A program made the position numbers and the translations under genes. A stretch of 64,000 nt of DNA from Corynebacterium jeikeium (lineage in GTDB: Bacteria; Actinomycetota; Actinomycetes; Mycobacteriales; Mycobacteriaceae), in contig CP033784.1 in NCBI GenBank assembly GCA_003955985.1, positions 1,116,001 through 1,180,000 of the forward strand, read 5' to 3'. Under the pieces are notes generated by a model. That model saw nothing but the letters and a program-made list of their open reading frames with translations. It was not told the origin of the DNA and did no database searches. Each line of letters begins with the position of its first letter. Within the stretch, counting starts at the first letter, position 1. This document shows, one piece after another, positions 10,653 through 18,761 of this stretch.

Positions 10653-10735
10653 GTAACTGTTACGGAAACGGGCTTGTGACATGGGTGAGGCAATAGGGCA
10701 GTGGCTCTGGCGAAAGTCGGAGTCACTGCCTTTTT
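10642..10735 (+). ncRNA. Candidate small RNA, about 94 nt, possibly iron-regulated
   Basis: A promoter with an overlapping iron box is followed after about 55 nt by a strong terminator, with no long reading frame between. A 22-codon frame (ATG at 10681) would run through the terminator stem and is less likely. Alternatively this is the leftover promoter of an iron-regulated gene lost from between dprA and xerC. Inference from sequence signals only. Confidence 0.4.
10697..10735 (+). terminator. Rho-independent terminator
   Basis: GGCAGTG at 10697-10703 pairs with CACTGCC at 10724-10730 and is followed by five T. Confidence 0.8.
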
Positions 10736-10761
10736 CCGCTGTCTGGTGAGGTCTCGCGGTG

Positions 10762-10769
10762 TGCATCTA
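10762..10769. repeat. Target site duplication, left copy
   Basis: TGCATCTA directly outside the left inverted repeat. The identical 8 bp occur outside the right end at 12158-12165. Eight bp is typical for IS256-type elements. Confidence 0.9.
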
Positions 10770-10816
10770 GGGTTAAACGACAAAATGTGTGTCTGGCTCG
10801 GCGTGTCGCGCGGGGG

Positions 10817-11995
10817 TTAGATTTGGCCTTTCTGGATGCCGATTGAGTGGGTGTAGTCGGTGTCGATAGCGTTGTCGTAGAGGGCTGGTCGTCCTGTTTC
10901 GTGGTCGGCTTGGTTCTCGTGTTGGGTCAGGGTGGAAACTTTGGCGAGTTGGTCCTGGCCCCAGTTGGACTGCCTGGCGATTCGTGCTGGATCGTCGGGC
11001 AGTTCGGTTTTTAAGTAGAGCCACCAATCCAGCATTCGGCGTTGTCGTTCGCCTGATCTGCCGCGGTGTGTTCTGGCAAGTAGTTTGATCTGGGAGTTGA
11101 TGCCGCCTTCAAGGCTGTTGGTGGTGGATTTAATCCGGTTTTTCTCCAGCACACCTTCTGGTGGGGTGAGGTAGACAAACAGCAGTTCGGAGCGCCAGAG
11201 GTGGTTGAGGCTGTTGTAGGCCTTGCGCACGTTGTGATGTGTCCACGTGCGGGTCCATGTACCTGTTTTAGGGTCTTTGACCGTGGTTTTCTCGTCCATC
11301 CAGGAACGGTAGATCGTGGAGAATTCGTGCAGTTGTGCACCCCATGCTGCTGCTTGGTCCAGGGTGGTGATCCGGGTCAGTTTCAGCGCCAGTCGGTAGA
11401 TGGTGCGCCCGGCATCAGTCCGGGGCCGTGAGGTGGTGTAGCGGCGTACAACGCGTTGGGCGTGGACGAGGCAACGCTGGATTTTCGTGGTGGGCCAGCA
11501 CTTTTTGATCGCGCTAAACGCTCCCTGGCCGCCATCGATAACGGCGATAAGTGGGGCTTCGATGCGCTCGAGAAGTCGTTGGTAGTCGCGCGTGGTTTCG
11601 TGTTTGCACCAGTGCCAGGCGATGACATGGTCGATAGTTGCGGCAATGATCAAACAGCCGCCGGCGGTATATGTGCCGTCTAGAAACACCTGGTCGTAAA
11701 CCCGCCCGATATGTCCGATGGTGGGATCTGGTACGTCAACGAGCCAGAAGGGTTCGAAGCGGCGTTGCAGTGTGCGCGGTGAGCATCCCACACGACTGGC
11801 AACGGTATCGAGGCTGGCGCCAGTGGTCAGGTGGTCAATGAAGGCGGCAAAAACCGTGGAATTGGTGATGTCGCTGCGGCGCTTCACACTCGACGCGCCG
11901 CAGTGTTTGCATCGCCACCTCGTAGTTCCTTTGCTGGTAGTGCCGTTGCGTTTCATCTCATCGCCGCAGTGGCAGCGTGGTTGGTTCTTTGACAT
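10817..11995 (-). CDS. IS1249-like transposase
   Basis: About 392 residues from the ATG at 11995. An N-terminal zinc ribbon (CHCGDEMKRNGTT then RWRCKHCG) is followed by a helix-turn-helix (LDTVASRVGCSPRTLQRR). The DDE catalytic core has Asp in FLDGTY, Asp in AVIDGGQG with the IS256-type CLVHAQR, and Glu in TTNSLEGGINSQIK. The frame is intact, so it is likely active. The frame also stays open to an ATG at 12085, but that start is buried in a perfect palindrome and the extra residues precede the zinc ribbon without family support, so I prefer 11995. Confidence 0.9.
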   Translation of the reverse strand: MSKNQPRCHCGDEMKRNGTTSKGTTRWRCKHCGASSVKRRSDITNSTVFAAFIDHLTTGASLDTVASRVGCSPRTLQRRFEPFWLVDVPDPTIGHIGRVYDQVFLDGTYTAGGCLIIAATIDHVIAWHWCKHETTRDYQRLLERIEAPLIAVIDGGQGAFSAIKKCWPTTKIQRCLVHAQRVVRRYTTSRPRTDAGRTIYRLALKLTRITTLDQAAAWGAQLHEFSTIYRSWMDEKTTVKDPKTGTWTRTWTHHNVRKAYNSLNHLWRSELLFVYLTPPEGVLEKNRIKSTTNSLEGGINSQIKLLARTHRGRSGERQRRMLDWWLYLKTELPDDPARIARQSNWGQDQLAKVSTLTQHENQADHETGRPALYDNAIDTDYTHSIGIQKGQI

Positions 11996-12064
11996 TGCGA
12001 CACCACACCACGCCGCGTGTAGCACATCACTGCTGCCACACCGCGGATTTACCGTCCCGGAGCC

Positions 12065-12091
12065 AAATATATGCTCCCGGAGCATATATTT
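12065..12091. repeat. Perfect 27-bp palindrome inside the IS, upstream of the transposase
   Basis: Arms AAATATATGCTCC and GGAGCATATATTT with one central C. It lies between the right inverted repeat and the transposase start and could block read-through transcription or act as an operator. Confidence 0.8.
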
Positions 12092-12157
12092 CTCTGAAAC
12101 CTAGAGGTCAACCACTACAAATCACCGAATCCAGACACACTTTCTGTCGTTTAACCC

Positions 12158-12165
12158 TGCATCTA
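12158..12165. repeat. Target site duplication, right copy
   Basis: TGCATCTA, identical to 10762-10769. Confidence 0.9.
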
Positions 12166-12179
12166 CTAAGGTCAGAACC

Positions 12180-13094
12180 GTGAAGCGCGCAACCAATAAC
12201 GACGACAGGACTGAGCCGGATCTCGGGTTATCCGCCAATATTGAGGCCGTGCTCATGGATTTTCTCGATGAGCTGACTTATTCCCGCAGACTCTCTGACG
12301 CAACCGTCCGTGCCTATCGAGCCGATCTCATCCCCCTCCTCGCCGGCCTGGACCACATCAGTGAACTCTCCACCCCTGTCATCCGTGCGCACCTCGGCGC
12401 GAAGCATGCGGAGGGTGCTGCGCGGTCATCGCTGGCTCGCTTAACGACGTCCATTCGCCAGTTCTGTAGTTGGCTCGTAGCTCGGCAAATTCTCGATGCT
12501 GATCCGTCGCTGCGGCTGTCAACGCCGAAGAAACATCAGCATCTTCCGGAAGTGCTCTCGCCGGAGAGGGTTGAGGAGGCAATCGAGAAAGTCTCCTCCG
12601 AGGACAGCGCAGTTGCGGCTCGCGACTTGGCCATTGTGGAACTGTTGTATGCCACTGGGATGCGTGTAGAGGAGCTGTGCAAGGCCGACGTCTCTGATGT
12701 GGACTTTTCCCGCCACATCATCTCGGTAGTGGGTAAGGGGAACAAGCAGCGCATCGTGCCCTTCGGTGTACCAGCGGAGGCGGCACTCAAAGGCTGGCTC
12801 CAGGTGCGTGGAAGCTTTCATGCTTCCGCACAGGCCGAACATGCGCTTTTTCTCGGTGTGCGTGGAGGTAGATTGAATCCTCGTCAGGCGCGCCGAGTGA
12901 TTCATAAATGGGCTGATGTTTCACCGCATTCGCTCCGGCACTCTGCGGCCACAGCCATGGTGGAAGGTGGCGCTGACTTGCGTGTGGTGCAGGAGATGCT
13001 CGGTCATTCGAGTCTGGCGACCACGCAGATTTATACCCACGTCTCAGCGGACCGCCTCCGTGAAGTACACAAGCGGGCACATCCGCGCGCTTAA
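12180..13094 (+). CDS. xerC: Tyrosine recombinase XerC
   Basis: 304 residues, typical length. The N-terminal SAM-like core-binding domain (FLDELTYSRRLSDATVRAYRADL) precedes the catalytic domain with Arg in YATGMRVEELC, Lys in GKGNKQRIVPFG, HSLRH, GHSS and the nucleophile Tyr in QIYTHVS. With XerD it resolves chromosome dimers at dif. It starts at GTG 12180, with AAGG at 12168-12171 as ribosome-binding site. The insertion element ends just upstream, so any native promoter within about 20 bp has been displaced and expression may depend on the IS or on read-through. Confidence 0.95.
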   Translation: MKRATNNDDRTEPDLGLSANIEAVLMDFLDELTYSRRLSDATVRAYRADLIPLLAGLDHISELSTPVIRAHLGAKHAEGAARSSLARLTTSIRQFCSWLVARQILDADPSLRLSTPKKHQHLPEVLSPERVEEAIEKVSSEDSAVAARDLAIVELLYATGMRVEELCKADVSDVDFSRHIISVVGKGNKQRIVPFGVPAEAALKGWLQVRGSFHASAQAEHALFLGVRGGRLNPRQARRVIHKWADVSPHSLRHSAATAMVEGGADLRVVQEMLGHSSLATTQIYTHVSADRLREVHKRAHPRA

Positions 13095-13108
13095 TCGCGC
13101 AGGGTTGT

Positions 13109-13630
13109 TTAATTGCGTACAGGCTTGAGCACGATTGGTCTCCGCTGTATCAAATCCAGTGGGTTGAGATAGTCTTTGCCGCGCAGTGCGCCCCAATGCA
13201 GGCCCGGTTCGGGATGTTTGGCGTTGACCACAAGATGACCAATCACCTGGCCAGCGGCCACGTGGTCTCCCTTTTCTAACGCGGTATCTATGGGCTGATA
13301 GGTTGTGCGGATGCCATCGGCGTGCATGATTGACACGGACGTCATTCCGGCGATTGAACCGGCGAAATGCACCACACCGGGAGCTGAGGCGCGGATTGGC
13401 TGACCCGGGGAGGCGTTCAGGTCTACTCCGCGATGTCCAGGCTGCCAGCGTTTTTCCGGTGGGGCGTAGTCGCGTAGAACTTTGCCGTGCACAGGGAAGG
13501 TATGTGCAATAGCGGATATTGGCTCGCCGGTAGCTGCAGGTGGGCTTGGGGGTGTTGTTAGCGCGACAGCGAGCACGAATAGCGCTAATGTGCGCATTAG
13601 CGAGCGCCTGAAACTCTGCTTGGTTGTCAT
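13109..13630 (-). CDS. M23 (LytM)-like cell-wall protein, catalytic His residues replaced
   Basis: About 173 residues from the ATG at 13630. A Sec signal peptide (positively charged start, then LALFVLAVALTTPPSPPAA) leads to an M23 fold. The zinc ligands are present: His and Asp in GHRGVDLNA and His in GLHWGAL. The two catalytic histidines of LytM-type enzymes are missing: the YxHL position reads TTYQPI, and the first His of HxH is Gly. It may be a degenerate, regulatory LytM protein rather than an active endopeptidase. Actinobacterial relatives next to rpsB share similar changes as far as I remember. It converges on xerC with a 14-bp gap. The start is uncertain; the second ATG at 13597 is possible. 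Confidence 0.8.
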   Translation of the reverse strand: MTTKQSFRRSLMRTLALFVLAVALTTPPSPPAATGEPISAIAHTFPVHGKVLRDYAPPEKRWQPGHRGVDLNASPGQPIRASAPGVVHFAGSIAGMTSVSIMHADGIRTTYQPIDTALEKGDHVAAGQVIGHLVVNAKHPEPGLHWGALRGKDYLNPLDLIQRRPIVLKPVRN

Positions 13631-13694
13631 GCGCGATAGTGTGGCGGACGCTACACCCGTCGACAAGCGGCAGTGCATTGCAAACGGTTCTAGC

Positions 13695-13722
13695 TGTGGA
13701 TGACTTTTTGTCCTGTGGATAG
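13695..13722 (-). promoter_or_regulatory. Pair of DnaA-box-like sites
   Basis: TGTGGATGA (13695-13703) and TGTGGATAG (13714-13722), each one base from the reverse-complement DnaA consensus, 19 bp apart and upstream of the M23-like gene. Confidence 0.35.
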
Positions 13723-13897
13723 CAGGGCGTGTCAGATATTGCGACCTGCGCGATGTATCAGATAAGATGACGCTCGCGGTGTCTGCCTTAATCGGGCGGT
13801 CATTAGCACAAAGACTACGCGCGCGACCCATTCCGGCTGGTTCACGGGTGCTCGGCAAGAATATCTGTCGGGTGTGAGGCAGCGGGGGAGCGCTAGG

Positions 13898-13999
13898 GCA
13901 CAGGGAAAGCCTGTGCGTGAACTGTAACCACCTATATCGGATAAGAAAGGAAGGGAAGCAGCCGCAGCCCTAGTCAGGCTGGACGTGAGGATCTTCCCT
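13898..13999 (+). promoter_or_regulatory. Structured leader of rpsB, candidate ribosomal-protein autoregulation site
   Basis: A first hairpin GCACAGG-GAAAG-CCTGTGC at 13898-13916 is followed by a nested structure: AGGGAAG (13952-13958) can pair with CTTCCCT (13993-13999), enclosing CAGCC/GGCTG (13965-13981). The latter ends 9 nt before the rpsB ATG and encloses the purine-rich GTGAGGA at 13985-13991. Such leaders often bind the encoded ribosomal protein; this is inferred from base pairing only. Confidence 0.4.
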
Positions 14000-14008
14000 G
14001 AATATGAC

Positions 14009-14830
14009 ATGGCTGTTGTATCCATGCGAGAACTGCTCGATGCAGGTGTCCACTTCGGTCACCAGACCCGTCGTTGGAACCCGAAGATGAAGCGTTTCAT
14101 CTTCACCGAGCGCAATGGCATCTACATCATCGACCTGCAGCAGACCCTGACCTACATCGACGAGGCTTTCGAGTTCGTCAAGGAGACTGTCGCTCACGGT
14201 GGCAACATCCTGTTCGTCGGTACCAAGAAGCAGGCTCAGGAAGCCGTTCAGAACGAGGCAGAGCGCGTTGACATGCCATACGTCAACCACCGCTGGCTCG
14301 GCGGTATGCTGACCAACTTCGCCACCGTTTCCAAGCGCCTGGCTCGCCTGAAGGAGCTTCAGGCAATGGACGCTGCTGAGAACGGCTACGAGGGTCGCGG
14401 CAAGAAGGAAATCCTGATGCTGACCCGTGAGCGCACCAAGCTGGAGCGCACCCTGGGCGGCATTCGCGACATGTCCAAGGTTCCGTCCGCACTGTGGATT
14501 GTTGACACCAACAAGGAGCACATCGCTGTCGCCGAGGCTAAGAAGCTGGGCATTCCGGTTGTTGCCATCCTGGACACCAACTGCGACCCGGATGACGTTG
14601 ACTTCCCGATCCCGGGCAACGACGACGCAATCCGCGCTGCTTCCGTGCTGACCCGCATCATCTCCACCGCTGTTGAAGAGGGCCGCAAGGCTCGCGCTGA
14701 GCGCGAGGCCAACGCTGCTCGCGAGGCAGCAGGCGACGCTCCGATCGAGTCCGCCGCTGAGAACACCGACCAGGCTGCAGAGATGGACGCCGAGGGCTCC
14801 ACTGCAACTGAGACGGCATCCGCTGAGTAA
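14009..14830 (+). CDS. rpsB: 30S ribosomal protein S2
   Basis: 273 residues. S2 signatures are clear: [35 protein letters not shown] and [12 protein letters not shown]. The C-terminal 35 residues are an Ala/Glu-rich tail usual in corynebacteria. The start was set at ATG 14009, giving the conserved N-terminus; the frame is open upstream to GTG 13985, but those eight residues are not conserved. It forms an operon with tsf, which starts 55 nt downstream. Confidence 0.97.
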   Translation: MAVVSMRELLDAGVHFGHQTRRWNPKMKRFIFTERNGIYIIDLQQTLTYIDEAFEFVKETVAHGGNILFVGTKKQAQEAVQNEAERVDMPYVNHRWLGGMLTNFATVSKRLARLKELQAMDAAENGYEGRGKKEILMLTRERTKLERTLGGIRDMSKVPSALWIVDTNKEHIAVAEAKKLGIPVVAILDTNCDPDDVDFPIPGNDDAIRAASVLTRIISTAVEEGRKARAEREANAAREAAGDAPIESAAENTDQAAEMDAEGSTATETASAE

Positions 14831-14885
14831 AGCTGAACTTTCTAACCACCACAAGTTCTAACCACCACAAGGAGGAACGCCCAGC

Positions 14886-15713
14886 ATGGCGAATTTCACT
14901 GCTGCTGACGTCAAGAAGCTCCGTGAGCTGACCGGCTCCGGCATGAAGGCTTGTAAGGACGCACTCGTCGAGACCGACGGAGATTTCGACAAGGCTGTCG
15001 AGATCCTGCGTATTAAGGGCGCAAAGGACGTCGGCAAGCGTGCAGAGCGCACCGCCGCCGAGGGCCTGATCGCTGTTTCTGGTAACACCATGGTCGAGGT
15101 CAACTCCGAGACCGACTTCGTTGCCAAGAACCAGGAGTTCATTGACTTCGCCAACAAGGTCGCCGACGCTGCCGCAGCAGTCAAGGCAAACTCCCCGGAA
15201 GAGCTCGCAGCAGCTGACCTCGACGGTCAGACCGCAGCTGACGCTACCCAGGAGCTCTCCGCAAAGATCGGTGAGAAGCTGGAGCTGCGTCGCGCCGCTA
15301 CTCTCGAGGGCGACAACATCGCTGTCTACCTGCACCGCCGTGCAGCAGACCTGCCGGCAGCTGTCGGTGTTCTGGTTGCTTACACCGGTGAGGGCGAGGG
15401 CGCTGCAGAGACTGCTCACGCAGCAGCTATGCAGGTTGCTGCTCTGAAGGCTCAGTACCTGTCCCGCGAGGATGTCCCGGCCGACCGCGTCGAGGCAGAG
15501 CGCGCTGTCTACGAGAAGATCACCCGCGAAGAGGGCAAGCCGGAGCAGGCTATCGCCAAGATTGTCGAGGGTCGTCTGAACGGCTTCTACAAGGACGTTG
15601 TTCTGCTGGAGCAGCCGTCTGTCGCCGACAGCAAGAAGACCGTTAAGCAGCTCATGGAAGAGGCTGGCGTTACCCTGACCGGTTTCGTTCGCTTCGAGGT
15701 TGGCCAGCACTAA
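14886..15713 (+). CDS. tsf: Elongation factor Ts
   Basis: 275 residues. It is the guanine-nucleotide exchange factor for EF-Tu. The UBA-like N-terminus ([21 protein letters not shown]), the [11 protein letters not shown] motif and the dimerisation repeats are intact. AAGGAGG lies 7-8 nt before the ATG. Immediately before it, the sequence TTCTAACCACCACAAG is nearly duplicated. A strong terminator follows at 15759. Confidence 0.98.
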   Translation: MANFTAADVKKLRELTGSGMKACKDALVETDGDFDKAVEILRIKGAKDVGKRAERTAAEGLIAVSGNTMVEVNSETDFVAKNQEFIDFANKVADAAAAVKANSPEELAAADLDGQTAADATQELSAKIGEKLELRRAATLEGDNIAVYLHRRAADLPAAVGVLVAYTGEGEGAAETAHAAAMQVAALKAQYLSREDVPADRVEAERAVYEKITREEGKPEQAIAKIVEGRLNGFYKDVVLLEQPSVADSKKTVKQLMEEAGVTLTGFVRFEVGQH

Positions 15714-15758
15714 TTCCCTGTAATTTGTGCATAAGCCTCTAGCTGTGAGCTAGTTTAA

Positions 15759-15791
15759 ATGCCCCGCTCGGGAACCCGGGCGGGGCATTTT
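15759..15791 (+). terminator. Rho-independent terminator after tsf
   Basis: ATGCCCCG pairs with CGGGGCAT, with an inner CGGG/CCCG extension, followed by TTTT. Confidence 0.9.
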
Positions 15792-15888
15792 GCTGTCCTG
15801 TAGCCGATAATGCGGAGCGTCAAGTGCGCCTTGCTGTCGTGACCGGGTAGACTCGTCTGCGACTTTTTAAACGGTGTGAGAAAGGTGC

Positions 15889-16620
15889 ATGGTCATGGCA
15901 GAATCTGTCGAGCGCAATGGCTTCAAGCGTGTGATGCTCAAGCTCGGTGGTGAGATGTTCGGTGGCGGCAAGGTTGGCGTTGACCCGGACGTGGTGCAAA
16001 ACGTTGCCCGACAGATTGCGGAAGTTTCCCGAAAGGGCGTCGAGGTCTGTGTCGTCATCGGCGGCGGTAACTTCTTCCGTGGCGCACAGCTTCAGCAGCG
16101 CGGCATGGACCGCGCACGCTCTGACTACATGGGCATGCTGGGCACGGTCATGAACTGCCTGGCTCTGCAGGACTTCCTCGAGCAGGAGGGCGTGGACTGC
16201 CGTGTGCAGACTGCTATCAACATGGCACAGGTCTCAGAGCCGTACCTGCCGCTGCGTGCTAAGCGCCACCTGGAGAAGGGCCGCGTGGTCATCTTCGGTG
16301 CAGGTATGGGTATGCCGTACTTCTCCACCGACACCACTGCCGCCCAGCGCGCCCTGGAGATCGGCTGCGAGGTGCTGCTGATGGCAAAGGCCGTTGACGG
16401 TGTCTACTCGGCCGACCCACGTGAGGTGCCGGACGCAGAGCTGTTCGATGACATCACCCACCGTGAGGTTCTGGAACGGGACCTGCGCGTTGCTGATGCC
16501 ACCGCCTTCTCCCTGTGCATGGACAACAACATGCCGATTCTCGTGTTTAATCTGCTTACCGACGGAAACATTGCGCGCGCGGTAGCCGGTGAGCAAATCG
16601 GTACTCTCGTCCACAGCTGA
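15889..16620 (+). CDS. pyrH: Uridylate kinase (UMP kinase)
   Basis: 243 residues. It phosphorylates UMP to UDP in pyrimidine synthesis. Family motifs: [26 protein letters not shown], and [14 protein letters not shown] for substrate binding. It starts at ATG 15889 with GAAAGGTG upstream; a second ATG 6 nt later is equally possible. It is followed by frr and cdsA in the usual bacterial order. Confidence 0.97.
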   Translation: MVMAESVERNGFKRVMLKLGGEMFGGGKVGVDPDVVQNVARQIAEVSRKGVEVCVVIGGGNFFRGAQLQQRGMDRARSDYMGMLGTVMNCLALQDFLEQEGVDCRVQTAINMAQVSEPYLPLRAKRHLEKGRVVIFGAGMGMPYFSTDTTAAQRALEIGCEVLLMAKAVDGVYSADPREVPDAELFDDITHREVLERDLRVADATAFSLCMDNNMPILVFNLLTDGNIARAVAGEQIGTLVHS

Positions 16621-16703
16621 TAAATTTGTTCGTAATACGTTCTTTCCACAGAGCGCTCTAGAACTATCTAGAACCCGAGTAGAAACCCGAGGTTAAAAAC
16701 ACA

Positions 16704-17261
16704 ATGATTGATGAAGTCCTGCTTGACTGTGAAGAAAAGTACGGTAGCTCCGTAGAGCACTGCCGCGAGGAGCTGACGCACATTCGCACTGGTCGTGCGA
16801 ACCCGGCGATGTTCAATGGCGTTATTGCGGAGTACTACGGTGTTCCGACTCCGATTACCCAGATGGCTACCATTTCGGTTCCGGAGCCGCGCATGCTGCT
16901 GATTAAGCCGTATGAGCTGAGCGTTATGGGCGACATCGAGAACGCGATTCGCAACTCCGACCTGGGCGTGAACCCGACTAATGATGGCCAGGTTCTGCGC
17001 GTAACTATCCCGCAGCTGACCGAGGAGCGCCGTCGTGAGATGGTCAAGGTCGCACGTTCGAAGGGTGAAGACGCCAAGATTGCGATTCGCAATGTCCGTC
17101 GTAAGGGCATGGAAACTCTGAAGAAGATTCAGAAGGACGGCGACGCTGGCGAGGACGAGGTGCAGGCAGGCGAAAAGGAGCTGGACCAGGTCACCAAGAA
17201 CTACGTCGAGCAGGTGGACTCCTTGGTTGAGCGCAAGGAAGCGGAACTGATGGAGGTTTAG
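16704..17261 (+). CDS. frr: Ribosome recycling factor
   Basis: 185 residues, exact family length. It splits post-termination ribosomes together with EF-G. Typical blocks: [29 protein letters not shown] and [13 protein letters not shown]. The gene lies 83 bp after pyrH and 39 bp before cdsA. Confidence 0.98.
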   Translation: MIDEVLLDCEEKYGSSVEHCREELTHIRTGRANPAMFNGVIAEYYGVPTPITQMATISVPEPRMLLIKPYELSVMGDIENAIRNSDLGVNPTNDGQVLRVTIPQLTEERRREMVKVARSKGEDAKIAIRNVRRKGMETLKKIQKDGDAGEDEVQAGEKELDQVTKNYVEQVDSLVERKEAELMEV

Positions 17262-17300
17262 GCCTTCATATTCAACCGGGAGAGGGGATTTGAGGCGCCA

Positions 17301-18206
17301 ATGCCAACGTCGAAGCCAGCGTCCAATAAGGAACGTGTTCTAGACGAGCTACGGCTTATTAAGCCGCGTAACTCGGCAGGTCGGAACCTGCCGGTTGCAA
17401 TTACGGTGGGCGTAGCACTTGGTGCAGTCGTCATCATCGGCTTGCTGCTGGGGGCGCTCGCCTGGACCGTTCTGGTCGCCGCGGCGGTTGGCCTTGCAAC
17501 CTGGGAGGTCTGCGAGCGGCTCCGCGAGTCCGATTGGCAGGTCCCTCGCCCGGTTCTGATTTTCGGCGGACAGCTGATGGTGTGGCTGTCCGCCTACTGG
17601 GGGATTGACGGTCTGGTCATGGGCCTGACTGTTACCCTGATGCTTTTACTAGTCACCCGTCTGTTTTTGCACGGGATGGCTGAAGCACCACGGAACTGGC
17701 TGCGGGATGTCGCAGTCGGAGTTTTCGTGGTGATGTGGATTCCGTTCTTTGCGGCGCTAGCTGTGCAGCTGGTGCACATGGACAATCCCTGGGAAGTCGA
17801 TCCCCGTCTGGTCATTGTGACCTTCATGATCGGGGTGATTTCCAATGACGTCGGAGGCTATGCCGCCGGTGTCATGTTCGGAAAGCATCCGATGGCTCCG
17901 AAGGTAAGCCCTAAAAAATCCTGGGAAGGGTTCGGCGGCTCTCTCGTACTCGCCACTATTACTGGAGCGCTCTGTGCAATCTTTATGTTGCACGCGCCGT
18001 GGTGGCAGGGCATCGTGCTGGGCATTGCCTTGGTTATCTCCGCCACGCTTGGTGACCTGATGGAGTCCCAGTTCAAACGCGATCTGGGGATTAAGGATAT
18101 GTCCTCGATATTGCCGGGCCACGGCGGTCTGATGGACCGCCTGGATGGCATGCTGCCATCAGCCGCGATGACGTGGCTGATATTGCAGCTTTTCAGCCTG
18201 GTTTAA
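17301..18206 (+). CDS. cdsA: Phosphatidate cytidylyltransferase
   Basis: 301 residues. It makes CDP-diacylglycerol for phospholipid synthesis. Eight or so hydrophobic segments run from residue 30 to the end. The CdsA signature near the C-terminus is complete: SPKKSWEGFGG and GDLMESQFKRDLGIKD followed by LPGHGGLMDRLD. The soluble N-terminal 30 residues are not conserved. The start at ATG 17301 follows AGAGGGGATTTGAGG. Confidence 0.96.
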   Translation: MPTSKPASNKERVLDELRLIKPRNSAGRNLPVAITVGVALGAVVIIGLLLGALAWTVLVAAAVGLATWEVCERLRESDWQVPRPVLIFGGQLMVWLSAYWGIDGLVMGLTVTLMLLLVTRLFLHGMAEAPRNWLRDVAVGVFVVMWIPFFAALAVQLVHMDNPWEVDPRLVIVTFMIGVISNDVGGYAAGVMFGKHPMAPKVSPKKSWEGFGGSLVLATITGALCAIFMLHAPWWQGIVLGIALVISATLGDLMESQFKRDLGIKDMSSILPGHGGLMDRLDGMLPSAAMTWLILQLFSLV

Positions 18207-18227
18207 TTTGGCTGGTTCAGTCGGGCT

Positions 18228-18656
18228 TTAGTTGTCGCCCTTACGAATCTGGCGGCGCAGATCAAACATTCGCCAGCCACCGATTAGCGCAGTGATGAGG
18301 GCGCCGAGGATAGCAGCGAACAGCATTCCGACACCGACCGGGAAGTTCCAGGCCCAGCCGAACAGGTTTAGTGTGGTCTCCTGCTGATTCTGCAGAATGA
18401 ATACAAGCAATACGATCAGCAAAACTGCACTGATGACCAGGCCAATCCACATCGAGCCCGCGGTAGTCTTTTTCACCTTGCGCCGGCCAGGAGCGGGCGC
18501 TGGCTCCGGTGTGGAGTCCTTCTCTGTCGGCGCGTCAACGACTGGCTCTGGAAGGTTGTCCTGCTCAGGTGCAGGAGCCACAGAATGATTTGGGGAGTAC
18601 GACGGAGCATCGTCGAAAAGCGGACTGTCGTTATTCGGCTGATTAGCGTTAGTCAT
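18228..18656 (-). CDS. LapA-domain (DUF1049) membrane protein
   Basis: About 142 residues. The first 75 are polar and Pro/Glu-rich. They are followed by a basic stretch and two membrane spans (MWIGLVISAVLLIVLLVFIL, and VGMLFAAILGALITALIGG) with the LapA pattern ILQNQQETTLNLFGW between them. In E. coli, LapA helps control lipopolysaccharide synthesis; corynebacteria lack LPS, so the role here is unknown. The frame opens at ATG 18665; I prefer 18656 because MTNANQ looks like a normal start, but the evidence is weak. It is convergent with cdsA. Confidence 0.8.
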   Translation of the reverse strand: MTNANQPNNDSPLFDDAPSYSPNHSVAPAPEQDNLPEPVVDAPTEKDSTPEPAPAPGRRKVKKTTAGSMWIGLVISAVLLIVLLVFILQNQQETTLNLFGWAWNFPVGVGMLFAAILGALITALIGGWRMFDLRRQIRKGDN

Positions 18657-18761
18657 ACCTATCATTCAACACGTTTTGGCAGGTATGTACCACTTGTAAA
18701 GGTCCACTTAGTTGCGGCTGCCTAGTCGCTCATTAGGCCAAAACCGTTATTACATGCGAAA

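Larger units (their letters stand above)
10770..12157 (-). mobile_element. Complete IS1249-like insertion sequence (IS256 family)
   Basis: 1388 bp with 27-bp terminal inverted repeats starting GGGTTAAACGACA; the two ends differ at two positions. It carries a single transposase gene on the minus strand and is flanked by identical 8-bp duplications, so it is an intact and probably recent insertion. Length and transposase match my memory of IS1249, first found flanking an erythromycin resistance gene in C. xerosis; the exact name needs an ISfinder comparison. The element lies 14 bp from the nearest edge of its duplication to the xerC start. Confidence 0.9.
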
